A stretch of DNA of 64,000 nucleotides from Erysipelotrichaceae bacterium (GCA_016280635.1 JAEEHC010000019.1:1-64000); one strand, 5' to 3'. Numbered from the stretch's first letter, positions 8,489-17,903 are shown. Made by a program: numbers and translations. Notes: generated from the letters alone by a model not told the origin.

Positions 8489-8517
8489 ATACTAGCAGAC
8501 CAACAGGGCAGTGTCAA
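8489..8517 (-). promoter_or_regulatory. Sigma-70/A promoter of the infC operon
   Basis: The minus strand shows a perfect -35 TTGACA (8512-8517), a 17-base spacer and a -10 TAGTAT (8489-8494). The transcript would begin just upstream of the L20-type leader. Confidence 0.85.
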
Positions 8518-8552
8518 CAGACATTTTTAAATTACTCTGTTCTCCTATTATC

Positions 8553-9845
8553 CTACCAATGATACCCCTGCTGGCCAAACTTCCACAGCAGTTCCTTATC
8601 TGCGTTTTTCTCCTTTTTCAATACGGAATATGCTATTCGGCTACGATAAAACTCATCATTTCTTTGCTCCCTGACCATGGCCATATTAGCCGCTTTTGCT
8701 GTTTTTTCAGCAAAACGTAAGTCAGGCTTATTAACGGAAACAGAATAGATTTTTTCTTTAACTGCATTGAACCTATTAATTGTCTGAATATCATCAGAGA
8801 ACGAATTGATCGCCTTTGCGAACTCATCATCATACTGGTGTCGTAATGTACATTTTATGAGTTTTCCAACTGCTTTTCTTATTCTTTCTTCTTTTTCTAC
8901 AGACCCGTAAAACAACAACTGATGGATAATGCATTCTTTGGAATAAATAATCTCTGTCATGGGAAGAATTTCCATGATAGCGTCTTGTTTTTCCCTGTCA
9001 AGTTCATAATTTATCATAATACGCCGAATCTCAGTTCTGCCTTCAAGATCTCTGAGAACGGTCTCTTCATTCCATCCGTCTTCAACCAGCCAGATTCCTA
9101 TGACTTCATCCTTATCTGACACAACCAGGAAAGCATCGAATTCATTTACCCTGACTCTTGTCATTATCAGAAGGTCATAACATTTTGCCAGTGTTCTCGA
9201 ATTCCAATCTCCAAAATAATCATGCATGTAGTCATAGGTGGGTTCAACTCCCCATTCATTCATAGCCTGACGCCATTCCTGTTCATCCCCTGAAAAGAAC
9301 TCAAAATATGGGGGACCATACCGCCCATTGCGAAAACTGAACTGAAAATGAGGGCGAGGGTCCTGTTTCCCATCAAAAAATATGGAAACCATATTCAGGC
9401 GATTATTGTTTACAGCTGCAGGATGCCATGATCGTTTTCTCAGAAGCTTTTCCGGGGAAAGGATAAGCACGCGGCCATAATGAGTGTCCGAATACGAATA
9501 CTCGAAAAATGTATCTCTGACATCCTCAAATGAAACGGTCTTAATCTCTTTCCACGAATAATGATCGGGGTCCAGAGGCTTTATCTTCAAACCATTTTCG
9601 TTGATCATGATTTCCCTTGATAACAGAAGATCATCTTTTCTCGCGACTATGAACACCAGAATAAAGATAACGCAAATGCTGATTACACATTCCAAAAGCC
9701 ACACTAAATCTCCATTATCCAAGTATTCCTTAAATACATAGCCAATAAAGAAAGCACTGCATATAATGGCAATTATTAGAAATACTATGTTTTCTTTACG
9801 ATTTGGCCTGTGGTTCGGATCGGTGCTGTACTCAAATTGTTTCAT
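8553..9845 (-). CDS. Hypothetical membrane protein, 430 aa
   Basis: I do not recognise the family. Residues about 20-40 and 48-68 are hydrophobic helices, and the remaining 360 residues appear cytoplasmic. The stretch after the helices (DDLLLSREIMINENGLKI...WKEIKTVSF) resembles the PH-like fold seen in other two-helix bacterial membrane proteins. The C-terminal part is helical and charged. The gene is AT-richer, with more A/T-ending codons than its neighbours, and stands alone between the infC promoter and a divergent operon. That suggests a recent acquisition. Confidence 0.65.
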   Translation of the reverse strand: MKQFEYSTDPNHRPNRKENIVFLIIAIICSAFFIGYVFKEYLDNGDLVWLLECVISICVIFILVFIVARKDDLLLSREIMINENGLKIKPLDPDHYSWKEIKTVSFEDVRDTFFEYSYSDTHYGRVLILSPEKLLRKRSWHPAAVNNNRLNMVSIFFDGKQDPRPHFQFSFRNGRYGPPYFEFFSGDEQEWRQAMNEWGVEPTYDYMHDYFGDWNSRTLAKCYDLLIMTRVRVNEFDAFLVVSDKDEVIGIWLVEDGWNEETVLRDLEGRTEIRRIMINYELDREKQDAIMEILPMTEIIYSKECIIHQLLFYGSVEKEERIRKAVGKLIKCTLRHQYDDEFAKAINSFSDDIQTINRFNAVKEKIYSVSVNKPDLRFAEKTAKAANMAMVREQRNDEFYRSRIAYSVLKKEKNADKELLWKFGQQGYHW

Positions 9846-9983
9846 TCGTGATTCTCTTCATTATTTGACTTAATCACATTATACACAAAACGTTCACATT
9901 CATTTTCCTGTTTTTTCAATTTTACTTCAGAGAATAATAACCTCCCTGGCCCATAATGGAGCCATCCAAAGGAGGTAAGAACG

Positions 9984-10757
9984 ATGGCATATCAGCAGAT
10001 CTTCGAACGTGTTGAATCCAAATACCTGATCAGTCAAGTACAGTATGATGAACTGATGAAAAAGCTTGCTGATCACATCCAAGAAGATGGCTATCCCCAC
10101 AGCGACATCAGCAGCGTCTACTTCGATTCCGATGACTTCCGTCTGATCAGAACATCGCTGCTCAAGCCGGCTTACAGAGAAAAGCTCAGGCTGCGCTGCT
10201 ATGGCGAAGTCAGTGAGCAGTCCAACGTCTTCTTTGAGATCAAGAAGAAATTCAAGGGTGTCTGTTACAAGCGCCGTCAGGACATGAACTTCCGCCAGGC
10301 TGAGCGCTATACCGTCTTTGACATCCTGCCCTTAGAAAGTCAGATCATGAAGGAGATCGACTACCTGCGCAATAAAGGCAGCCAGCTCAACCCCAAGGTC
10401 ATGATCAGATACCAGCGCGATTCCTTTGTCGGATCAGATCAGCCTGAGCTGCGGATCACCTTCGACCGCGACATCCGCTTCAGCACCAGTAACATCACCC
10501 TGACCAACCGCCATCCGGAAGGAAGACTGCTGGATGATCAGACGCGCATCATGGAGATTAAGACCCTGGGCGCCATGCCGATGTGGCTGAGCCAGGCGCT
10601 GAGCGATCTTCAGATCTACCCAACGAATTTTTCCAAATACGCAGCTGTTTACCAGAATTACCTGATGAAAGGAGTAACCAGAAAATGTTCGCATTATTAT
10701 TCACCGCAATCTTCACCGATTCATTTACCGCTCTCGACTATCTTCTCTGCACACTGA
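9984..10757 (+). CDS. VTC-domain (polyphosphate polymerase-like) protein
   Basis: A single VTC-type CYTH-like tunnel domain. Basic and acidic strand residues of the family are visible: FERVESKYLI at the start, REKLRLRCYG, FEIKKKF, RYQRDSF and MEIKTLG. In yeast Vtc4 this fold polymerises ATP gamma-phosphate into polyphosphate; the activity of stand-alone bacterial members is inferred. The frame runs 73 bases into the next gene, and its last 25 or so residues do not look like family sequence. It is the first gene of a three-gene set with DUF4956 and a beta-helix lipoprotein, a combination seen repeatedly in Firmicutes. Confidence 0.85.
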   Translation: MAYQQIFERVESKYLISQVQYDELMKKLADHIQEDGYPHSDISSVYFDSDDFRLIRTSLLKPAYREKLRLRCYGEVSEQSNVFFEIKKKFKGVCYKRRQDMNFRQAERYTVFDILPLESQIMKEIDYLRNKGSQLNPKVMIRYQRDSFVGSDQPELRITFDRDIRFSTSNITLTNRHPEGRLLDDQTRIMEIKTLGAMPMWLSQALSDLQIYPTNFSKYAAVYQNYLMKGVTRKCSHYYSPQSSPIHLPLSTIFSAH

Positions 10758-11356
10758 CTGCCCTGATCTTAGGAGCCCTGCTGGCTCTGGTCTACAGCCG
10801 GCTGGTCAAGAGCGATCCCTCATACGGGCTGACCCTGGTATTAATGCCGGCGGTTACCCAGACCGTGATCATGATGGTCAATGGCAATATCGGTACCGGA
10901 CTGGCCGTTGCCGGAGCCTTCAGCTTCGTACGCTTCCGCTCCCAGCAGTATAAGGCTGAGGACATCTTACTGATCTTTGTAGCCGTGGCCATCGGCCTGG
11001 CCTGTTCAATCGGCTATCTCGGATTTGCCGCTCTGTTTACCCTGATCGTCCTTGCCGTGCTGGCCCTCTTCCATTCGCTCTTCTCTTCTTCCCTGTCTTC
11101 AGCACATAAGGAATTAAGAATTACCGTACCGGAAGGAATGGATTATGAAAGTGAGCTGGGTGAGGTCCTGGCAGCCCATGCCAGTTACTGCGAACTGTTA
11201 TCAGTCAAGACCACCAACATGGGTTCACTGTTCAGGTTGACCTATGACATCGTCCTGCGCGATCCGGCCAACAGCCGGGGCTTCATAAATGAGCTGCGCG
11301 TGCGCAATTCCAACCTGGAAATCTCTCTGGGCATTCTACCCGAGAACATCCAGTAA
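10685..11356 (+). CDS. DUF4956 integral membrane protein
   Basis: About 223 residues starting MFALLFTAIFTD, with AAGGAG about ten bases upstream. Four hydrophobic helices occupy the first 140 residues. The conserved GNIGTGLAVAGAFSFVRFRS segment lies between helices, and a soluble alpha/beta C-terminal domain follows. The combination is typical of DUF4956 proteins found beside VTC-domain genes. Its start lies inside the upstream frame (73-base overlap). The role is unknown; export or membrane coupling of the VTC protein's product is a reasonable inference. Confidence 0.85.
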   Translation: MFALLFTAIFTDSFTALDYLLCTLTALILGALLALVYSRLVKSDPSYGLTLVLMPAVTQTVIMMVNGNIGTGLAVAGAFSFVRFRSQQYKAEDILLIFVAVAIGLACSIGYLGFAALFTLIVLAVLALFHSLFSSSLSSAHKELRITVPEGMDYESELGEVLAAHASYCELLSVKTTNMGSLFRLTYDIVLRDPANSRGFINELRVRNSNLEISLGILPENIQ

Positions 11357-11452
11357 CCCTTACTTTGGTGTATACTGTCAATAATGAAGACAGTAGAAAC
11401 CAACCATATATAAAGTTTAACCGCATCACTGTCTGATGCCAGGAGGTAAAAA

Positions 11453-12682
11453 ATGAACACGAAAGTTAAAAGAGCTTTAATCATATCATTATCACTCGTT
11501 CTGACCGCTTCCCTGATGGGCTGCAGCGCTCAGAACAGTGCCAATAACCAGCCGCAGTTTCCCGGCGGCCAGAACTTCACCGATCCGATGAGCAGTCCGC
11601 AGACATCTAGCGAAACCGTTAATCTGGATGTCAGCGATCAGTTCTCCGAGCGCGATCTGAGCCAGAGCGCCGATCTCAGTGAAGCCGGCCATTATACAGT
11701 CACTGATGATCAGGACATCACCATTAACGCCGCCGGCGTCTATGTGATCTCCGGCAAAGCTGAAAACGTCACTGTATTCGTCGAAACCGGCGATGATGAC
11801 AAGGTCCAGCTGGTTCTCGATAACCTGACCATCACCAACGAAAACAAGCCCTGCGTTTATGTCAAGAACGCTGACAAGGTCTTTGTGACGACAACTGATT
11901 CTTCCAGCAGCCTGACGGTAACCGGTCAGTTCAGCTACAGCGAAGATGAAAAGGCTGATGCCGTCATCTACTCCAAGGATGATCTGACCCTCAACGGTAC
12001 CGGCTTATTGAAAGTATCCTCCAGCGACAACGCCATCAAGAGCAAGGATGACCTGAAGGTCACCGGCGGCAGCTACGAAATCAGCTGCGACAATAACGCC
12101 CTCAGAGCCAATGACTCCATCAGAGTCTGTGGCGGCAGTTTCGCCATCAGCTCAGGCGATGACGGCCTGCATGCCGAGGATGATGATGACGATACCGTCG
12201 GCTACATCTACATTAATGGCGGCAGCTTCGCCATCAGCGCCAAGGATGATGCCATCCACGCCACTACGCTTCTGCAGATCGATGGCGGTGAAATCACCAT
12301 TACCGCCGCTGAAGGCCTGGAAGCAACCGAGATCCTCGTCAATGGCGGTACGCTCAACATCACGGCCAGCGATGACGGCATCAACGGGGCCCGCAAGAGC
12401 GACGACTACTACTGCTTTGTCCGCTTCACTTCCGGAAATGTTACCGTGACCATGGGACAGGGTGATACTGACGGCATTGACGTCAATGGCGACCTCTTCA
12501 TTGAAGGCGGAACCATCAGCGTCAGTGGCCAGTCAGCCTTCGACTATGACGGCTCCTGCAGTTTTACCGGAGGTACCGTCTACGTCAATGGTCAGCAGGT
12601 TACCTCCATCAGCAATCAGATGATGGGCGGCGGACATGGTCAGGGTGGCAATAACCAGCCCGGCGGAGGCAGACACCACTAG
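11453..12682 (+). CDS. Lipoprotein with right-handed beta-helix carbohydrate-binding domain (Cthe_2159-like)
   Basis: A lipoprotein signal peptide ends at LMGCS. Residues about 70-390 are built of short repeats of the form GGSFxISxxDDGxHA and GGTLNITASDDGINGA, the pattern of a parallel beta-helix with Asp-rich turns that may bind calcium. This matches the Cthe_2159 family described as polygalacturonate-binding. The C-terminus is Gly/His-rich (GGGHGQGG...GGGRHH), a possible metal-binding tail. AGGAGG precedes the ATG. It is the third gene of the VTC-DUF4956 set and ends at a strong bidirectional terminator. Confidence 0.83.
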   Translation: MNTKVKRALIISLSLVLTASLMGCSAQNSANNQPQFPGGQNFTDPMSSPQTSSETVNLDVSDQFSERDLSQSADLSEAGHYTVTDDQDITINAAGVYVISGKAENVTVFVETGDDDKVQLVLDNLTITNENKPCVYVKNADKVFVTTTDSSSSLTVTGQFSYSEDEKADAVIYSKDDLTLNGTGLLKVSSSDNAIKSKDDLKVTGGSYEISCDNNALRANDSIRVCGGSFAISSGDDGLHAEDDDDDTVGYIYINGGSFAISAKDDAIHATTLLQIDGGEITITAAEGLEATEILVNGGTLNITASDDGINGARKSDDYYCFVRFTSGNVTVTMGQGDTDGIDVNGDLFIEGGTISVSGQSAFDYDGSCSFTGGTVYVNGQQVTSISNQMMGGGHGQGGNNQPGGGRHH

Positions 12683-12684
12683 AA

Positions 12685-12727
12685 AAAAGCACCGGACAGT
12701 TCAATTGAACTGTCCGGTTTTCCTTTA
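12685..12727. terminator. Bidirectional terminator between the lipoprotein gene and leuS
   Basis: A perfect 28-base palindrome at 12691-12718 (ACCGGACAGTTCAA and its complement) is flanked by TTTTCCTTT on the plus strand and a T-run on the minus strand. It serves both converging genes. Confidence 0.9.
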
Positions 12728-12731
12728 CTTG

Positions 12732-15134
12732 CTAATTGGCAACGATGTTGATCAGCTTGCCGGCCACATAGATGACCTTGCGGATCGTCTTGCCGCTGAT
12801 CTGACCTTCCACCGCGGGAACCTTGACGGCCTCAGCCTGGACTTCATCCTGGCTGGCATCCTTACTGACGATGACCTTGCCGCGCATCTTGCCGTTGACC
12901 TGAACGGCAACTTCGATCTCAGCGACGACCAGTTTCCTCTCATCATAGCTAGGCCAGCTTTCGTAGGCCAGCGTTTCCTTACCGGTGTAATGGCTGTACA
13001 TCTCCTCGCAGACATGCGGAGCGATCGGTGACAGCAGCTTGATGAAGTTGATGATCATATCCCGGTTGACCTTCTCAGCCTTGTAGCACTCATTGATGAA
13101 GATCATCATCTGCGAGATGGCGGTGTTGAAGTTCAGGGTGTCAATGTCCTCAGAGACCTTCTTAACGGTGTAGTTATAGACATAATCCAGTTCAGGAGTC
13201 GGCTGCTCGGTAATCTTCTCCGGGCTTTCCATGATCAGACGCCAGACTCTTTCGATCCATCTTCTGGCACCCTCAACACCCTGTTCGCTCCAGGGCTTGG
13301 AAGCTTCCAACGGTCCCATGAACATCTCATAGAGCCTTAAGGTATCAGCGCCATAGTCTCTGACGATGTCATTGGGGTCTACGATGAATTCCGGATAGCG
13401 CTTGCCCATCTTGATGCCGTTAGCACCCAGGATCATGCCCTGATGGACCAGCTTCTTGAACGGCTCCTTTACCGGGACCAGGCCCTTGTCGTAGAGATAG
13501 TTATTCCACATGCGGGCGTATAGCAGATGGCCGACCGCGTGTTCCGGACCGCCGACATACAGGTCGACCGGCATCCAGTGCTTCAGCAGATCATAGTCGG
13601 CGAAGCAGTTGTCATTGTGGGGGTCGATGTAGCGCAGGAAGTACCAGCTGCTGCCGGCGGAACCCGGCATCGTTGAGGTTTCCCTTCTGCCCTTCTTGCC
13701 GTCAACGGTGACGTTGACCCAGTCAGTGGCTCTGTCCAAAGGTGAGGCACCGCCCTTGCCCGGGGCATAGTTGTCCAGATCAGGCAGTAACAGCGGCAGC
13801 TGATCCTCACTCAGGGAGATCAGATTACCGTCTTCCATGTGGATGACCGGGATCGGCTCACCCCAGTAGCGCTGACGGGCGAAGATCCATTCTCTTAAGC
13901 GGTAGTTGACCTTGGCTTCGCCAATGCCCTGCTGTTTCAGCCAGGCGATCATGGCATTGATGGCATCTTCCTTGTTCATGCCGTCCATGAAGCCGGAGTT
14001 GATGTGCAGACCGTCTTCCGTCCAGGCTTCCTTGCTGATGTCGCCGCCCTGCAGTACCGGGATGATCTCCAGACCAAACTTGGTCGCAAATTCCCAGTCT
14101 CTCTGGTCATGGGCGGGTACGGCCATGATGGCACCGGTACCGTAACTGGCTAAGACATAGTCGGAGATCCAGATTGGGATCTTCTTGTTATTGACCGGGT
14201 TGATGGCATAAGCACCGGTAAAGACGCCGGTCTTATCCTTGTTCAGTTCCGTGCGTTCCAAATCGCTCTTGGAGGCGCAGACCTTCTTGTATTCTTCAAC
14301 CAGCTGACGCTGAGCTTCCGTAGTGATCTTATCGACCAGCTGATGCTCTGGAGCCAGCACGCAGTAGGTGGCACCAAAGAGAGTGTCGCAGCGGGTAGTA
14401 AAGACAGTGAACTTCTCATCATGGCCATCGACTTTGAAGTCAACCAGGGCACCGGTGGAACGGCCGATCCAGTTGCGCTGGATCTCCTTGGTGCTTTCCG
14501 GCCAGTCGATCTCGTCCAAGCCTTCCAGTAAGCGGTCGGCATACTTGACGATGTCAATGACCCACTGCTTCATGTTCTTGCGCACGACCGGATAGCCGCC
14601 TCTTTCACTCTTGCCGTCGATGACTTCATCATTGGCCAGAACGGTACCCAGTTCCTCGCACCAGTTGACCGGCATGTCGACCAGCCTGGCCAGACCGTCG
14701 TCAAACAGCAGCTTGAAGATGTATTGGGTCCACTTATAGTAAGACGGGTCACAGGTGGAAACTACGCGGTCCCAGTCATAGGAAATGCCGATGTTCTTGA
14801 GCTGGGCGGTAAAGGTCTCGATGTTCTTCTTGGTAAAGCCGTCGGGATGGTTGCCCGTGGAAATGGCATACTGCTCCGCCGGTAAGCCGAAAGAGTCAAA
14901 GCCGATCGGATGCAGGACGTTGTAGCCTTCCATCCGCTTCTTGCGGCAGACGATGTCGGTAGCGGTGTAGCCTTCCGGATGTCCGACATGCAGACCCTGG
15001 CCGCTGGGGTAGGGGAACATGTCCAGAACGTAGTACTTCGGCTTGGAGAAATCGCGGATGTCGGTTTTGAAGGTCTTGTTTTCTTCCCAGTACTTACGCC
15101 ATTTTCTCTCGGTAGCTTCATGATTGTAACTCAT
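12732..15134 (-). CDS. leuS: Leucyl-tRNA synthetase
   Basis: A class Ia synthetase that charges tRNA-Leu. The HIGH motif reads HVGH at residues 49-52 after PYPSGQGL. The CP1 editing domain is present ([12 protein letters not shown] and the [12 protein letters not shown] loop), so mischarged tRNA can be hydrolysed. The KMSKS loop reads KMGKR followed by [13 protein letters not shown] near residue 575, a variant known in some lineages. The C-terminal anticodon and extension domains are complete at 800 residues. Expression is controlled by a T-box leader directly upstream. Confidence 0.97.
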   Translation of the reverse strand: MSYNHEATERKWRKYWEENKTFKTDIRDFSKPKYYVLDMFPYPSGQGLHVGHPEGYTATDIVCRKKRMEGYNVLHPIGFDSFGLPAEQYAISTGNHPDGFTKKNIETFTAQLKNIGISYDWDRVVSTCDPSYYKWTQYIFKLLFDDGLARLVDMPVNWCEELGTVLANDEVIDGKSERGGYPVVRKNMKQWVIDIVKYADRLLEGLDEIDWPESTKEIQRNWIGRSTGALVDFKVDGHDEKFTVFTTRCDTLFGATYCVLAPEHQLVDKITTEAQRQLVEEYKKVCASKSDLERTELNKDKTGVFTGAYAINPVNNKKIPIWISDYVLASYGTGAIMAVPAHDQRDWEFATKFGLEIIPVLQGGDISKEAWTEDGLHINSGFMDGMNKEDAINAMIAWLKQQGIGEAKVNYRLREWIFARQRYWGEPIPVIHMEDGNLISLSEDQLPLLLPDLDNYAPGKGGASPLDRATDWVNVTVDGKKGRRETSTMPGSAGSSWYFLRYIDPHNDNCFADYDLLKHWMPVDLYVGGPEHAVGHLLYARMWNNYLYDKGLVPVKEPFKKLVHQGMILGANGIKMGKRYPEFIVDPNDIVRDYGADTLRLYEMFMGPLEASKPWSEQGVEGARRWIERVWRLIMESPEKITEQPTPELDYVYNYTVKKVSEDIDTLNFNTAISQMMIFINECYKAEKVNRDMIINFIKLLSPIAPHVCEEMYSHYTGKETLAYESWPSYDERKLVVAEIEVAVQVNGKMRGKVIVSKDASQDEVQAEAVKVPAVEGQISGKTIRKVIYVAGKLINIVAN

Positions 15135-15149
15135 ACTCTCTCACTCCTT

Positions 15150-15352
15150 AAACAAAAATAAAAGGTGCTACTCTAAGGACCCTTTACGGGCGGTACCACC
15201 TTAGTTGACATTGATCGTCCACTCAAACTGACCTTAAAGCGGTCATGACTGTCAGCTCCCAGGCTGAGTTTCAGCATTCGGCCCACCGGTTTGCACCAAC
15301 CACCGGCTCTCTGAAGCAGCCTTACTGCCTACTTGTCCTGTTCAACGCTATT
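15150..15352 (-). ncRNA. T-box riboswitch leader of leuS (Leu specifier CTC)
   Basis: The minus strand contains a Stem I with an AGAGAG...GGTGG element (plus about 15290-15312), a GAAACTC stretch near 15270 whose CTC is a candidate leucine specifier, and the T-box core AAGGTGGTACCGC (15190-15202). Downstream, CACCTT can pair with the AAGGTG of the T-box and is followed by TTTATTTTTG, giving a terminator mutually exclusive with the antiterminator. Uncharged tRNA-Leu would turn leuS on. Confidence 0.88.
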
Positions 15353-15355
15353 TCT

Positions 15356-15383
15356 ATCTTATCAATTTATAAACAAAAGTCAA
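15356..15383 (-). promoter_or_regulatory. Promoter of the leuS leader
   Basis: The minus strand has TTGACT (15378-15383), a 16-base spacer ending in TGA and a -10 TAAGAT (15356-15361). The element overlaps the stop region of the upstream metallo-hydrolase gene, so leuS has its own promoter. Confidence 0.7.
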
Positions 15384-16843
15384 TCATTCACGGCTTCATC
15401 AGCCAGGCCGAGTTCCCTGTCCAGCTTTTCCTTAAGATAAAGGTAACGCTGATGGCGTTCCGGTCTTTCCATGAGTTCTGCAGCGCTTCTTTCAATGGCG
15501 CAGTCATAGACCAGCTTCCGGCCCCGCATCTGCTCGCTGGCCAGATCAAAGATGTGGCCGTCAACCTCGTTGTAGTGGTGAAAACCGCCCTCTTCCAGAG
15601 CCATGGCGTAGATCCTGCCGCCGAAGATCTTCTGGACCAGAACGGCGGTAATGGTGCACTGACCTACGGATGGGTCTTCCTCGCTCCACTTTTCCCTTAA
15701 CCGGGGCGTACAGCTGTGGCGGTCCCACAGTTTTTTCAGAAGATCATATAAATGCCGGGGATTGACAACATCCCGGTAGCGCTCATTCTTAACCGGAACC
15801 AGAGCTTCACTGCTGCCGTAGAAATGGTAGTCTCTGACCTGCCAGTAATAGACGCGGTCGGGGGAATACTTCATGCTGGTACCCTGCTGGATGTACTTGC
15901 AGCAGCTGCGTACCTTTTGGCCCTGAATCTCCATGATCTTTGTCTCATCCGAGTTTTCCGGGTCATTCAGGATCCTTTCGGTCGCCTGATACTGATATCT
16001 GACCATTACCGGCGTCTGGTCCAGCATGCCATGTCCCGGAAAGACACCGCTGACTTCATCCAGCCGCTGACACAGCTTTTCCAGGTCATCATGGAGACGC
16101 TCGACGCAGTTGTTTTCCAGCTTGTTCTTTACATAGTTTATCGGGTTGACACCGGTGGTATCGCCCAGAAACAGACAGCCGTTCTGGCGGTCCAGATAGC
16201 CGCAATGCCCGACGGTATGACCGCGCAGGGGAATGCACTCGATCAGATAGCCATCACCCAGATCAACGCACTCATTGTCATCCAGTAAGCGCAGCTGGTA
16301 GTCGTGATACTCAATGATGTCATCAACATCAAAGTCAGAATAGATGCCTTCTCTGGTCTGGGGGTCATAGAGGTAATCCCAGATGTGCTCATTCATGGTC
16401 CGGCGCATTGATTCCTCTTCGTCCCGGTGGCAGTAACAGATCTCAAATTGCCCATTTCCATAGGCATGGTCAAAGTGGCTGTGGGTATTGAGGACGATGA
16501 TCTCATCCTGACCGGTCAGCTTGCGGACCAGACCCTTCAGATTCCCAACACCAAAGCCGGTATCGATGACCGCGGTCTTCCGCGGGCCCCTGATAGCGTA
16601 GATCCAGGGATCCCCCATGCCGTCCAGCGACTCACTGTAGATGGCCCACATGTTTTCCCGCATCTGATAGGCTTCCGCGTAGGGATCGATATCCGGGTAA
16701 AACTGCCGCAGGGTCGAATACTCCCTGAGGATCTTCATGTAGCTCCAGCGGATCGGATACTCCGCCTCCCAGACCTTCTTGTGGGATTTCAGCTCTGATT
16801 TTATGTAGCGGTGCGGTGCTCCCTTGTTTCCCTTTGCCGGCAT
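15380..16843 (-). CDS. Metallo-beta-lactamase-fold hydrolase fused to a YunG-like domain
   Basis: Residues about 70-300 form an MBL-fold hydrolase: THSHFDHAYG supplies the HxHxDH metal site, and RGHTVGHCG, LGDTTG and PGHG provide the remaining ligands. Residues about 365-450 (EEDPSVGQCTITAVLVQ, GGxI, HHYN, FDLASEQ) resemble the small YunG family, whose conserved Cys and His suggest a papain-like fold. That part and its linkage are inferred. The MBL substrate is unknown; glyoxalase II-like thioesters and lactones are possible. The gene is divergent from the radical SAM gene. Confidence 0.8.
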   Translation of the reverse strand: MPAKGNKGAPHRYIKSELKSHKKVWEAEYPIRWSYMKILREYSTLRQFYPDIDPYAEAYQMRENMWAIYSESLDGMGDPWIYAIRGPRKTAVIDTGFGVGNLKGLVRKLTGQDEIIVLNTHSHFDHAYGNGQFEICYCHRDEEESMRRTMNEHIWDYLYDPQTREGIYSDFDVDDIIEYHDYQLRLLDDNECVDLGDGYLIECIPLRGHTVGHCGYLDRQNGCLFLGDTTGVNPINYVKNKLENNCVERLHDDLEKLCQRLDEVSGVFPGHGMLDQTPVMVRYQYQATERILNDPENSDETKIMEIQGQKVRSCCKYIQQGTSMKYSPDRVYYWQVRDYHFYGSSEALVPVKNERYRDVVNPRHLYDLLKKLWDRHSCTPRLREKWSEEDPSVGQCTITAVLVQKIFGGRIYAMALEEGGFHHYNEVDGHIFDLASEQMRGRKLVYDCAIERSAAELMERPERHQRYLYLKEKLDRELGLADEAVND

Positions 16844-16961
16844 GATGATACCTCCTGTTTATGCCTTTATCTTAGCATGTTTTGCCTTTTTTCCGTCAGC
16901 AGGGAAAGTGAGTTTTTCTGTTAGTAAGGCAGAAAAAGGCTTACTGGATTATAATAAGGTC

Positions 16962-17903
16962 ATGATCAATCCTTTCCCTTATTCGCTGGATAACAAGCGC
17001 TATCTGACCTGGAACTACTATTCCCTGAAGAACTACGGCCGCAAGATCTACAAGGTCCCGCTGGACGGACCGTTTTCCTGTCCCAACCGCGACGGTACGG
17101 TCTCCGCAAAGGGCTGTCTGTACTGCGCCGGGGGCTCCAATGCCTTCCCCGAGCTTTCCGCAGCCGATCTGCGCCTGCAGTACCGCCAGCGTCTGGCTCT
17201 TTTTCAGAAGAAGTGGCCGGATGGTTTACCGCTGGCTTACTTTCAGTCCTATTCCAACACCTACGACAGCCTGGCTAACCTGAAGAAGATCTACCAGCCT
17301 TTCATTGACGATCCTGATATCCATGGATTAGTGATCGCTACCAGGTGCGATTGCCTGGATGAGGAAAAGATCGGCTATCTTAACTCGCTTAGCCAGCTCA
17401 AGCCGGTCTGGGTGGAACTGGGCCTGCAGTCGGTGCATGACCAGACCCTAAAAGAAATGAACCGCGGCCACAGCTATCAGGATTTTCTGAACTGCGTTGA
17501 ACAGCTGGCCAAAACCAACCTGAAGATCTCCGTCCATCTGATCAACGGTTGGATGAGTGAAAGCGAGGAAATGATGCTGGAAACCGCCCGCAAAGTGGGA
17601 AGACTGCCGATCCAGGCCGTCAAGCTGCACATGCTCCATGTTCTGCGCGATACTCCTCTGGGAGATCAATATGAAAGCCAGGCCTTTGAGCTGCTCAGCA
17701 AGGCACAGTACACCCGCCTCGTTGCCCGCCAGCTGACGCTGTTAAGGCCGGACATCATCATCGAGCGGCTGACCGGTGACGGGCTGAAAGACCAGCTATT
17801 GGCTCCGGAGTGGACCATTAAGAAGGTCAGCGTCATTAACGACATCGACAAGATCATGGCTGGGGAAGACTGGTGGCAGGGAAAGTATTATGAAGAAGAT
17901 TAA
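16962..17903 (+). CDS. TIGR01212-family radical SAM protein (YtqA/YhcC-like)
   Basis: A radical SAM enzyme with the family cluster motif CPNRDGT...GCLYC binding a [4Fe-4S] cluster. GGSNAFPEL, ATRCDCL, WVELGLQS, RGHSY and KLHMLHVL are all typical of the YtqA/YhcC group. I start at ATG 16962, which begins family sequence (MINPFPYSLDNKRYL); an upstream in-frame ATG at 16824 gives unrelated hydrophobic residues. I recall the Bacillus homologue being linked to wobble-uridine side-chain modification, which would fit with mnmA in this window; I treat that as tentative. Its 3' end overlaps dgkA by 14 bases. Confidence 0.88.
   Translation: MINPFPYSLDNKRYLTWNYYSLKNYGRKIYKVPLDGPFSCPNRDGTVSAKGCLYCAGGSNAFPELSAADLRLQYRQRLALFQKKWPDGLPLAYFQSYSNTYDSLANLKKIYQPFIDDPDIHGLVIATRCDCLDEEKIGYLNSLSQLKPVWVELGLQSVHDQTLKEMNRGHSYQDFLNCVEQLAKTNLKISVHLINGWMSESEEMMLETARKVGRLPIQAVKLHMLHVLRDTPLGDQYESQAFELLSKAQYTRLVARQLTLLRPDIIIERLTGDGLKDQLLAPEWTIKKVSVINDIDKIMAGEDWWQGKYYEED

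Noticed and set aside
15245-15700. Plus-strand frame of 151 codons across the leuS leader and the end of the hydrolase gene
   Set aside because: It covers a T-box leader and is antisense to a coding region; no protein family seen.
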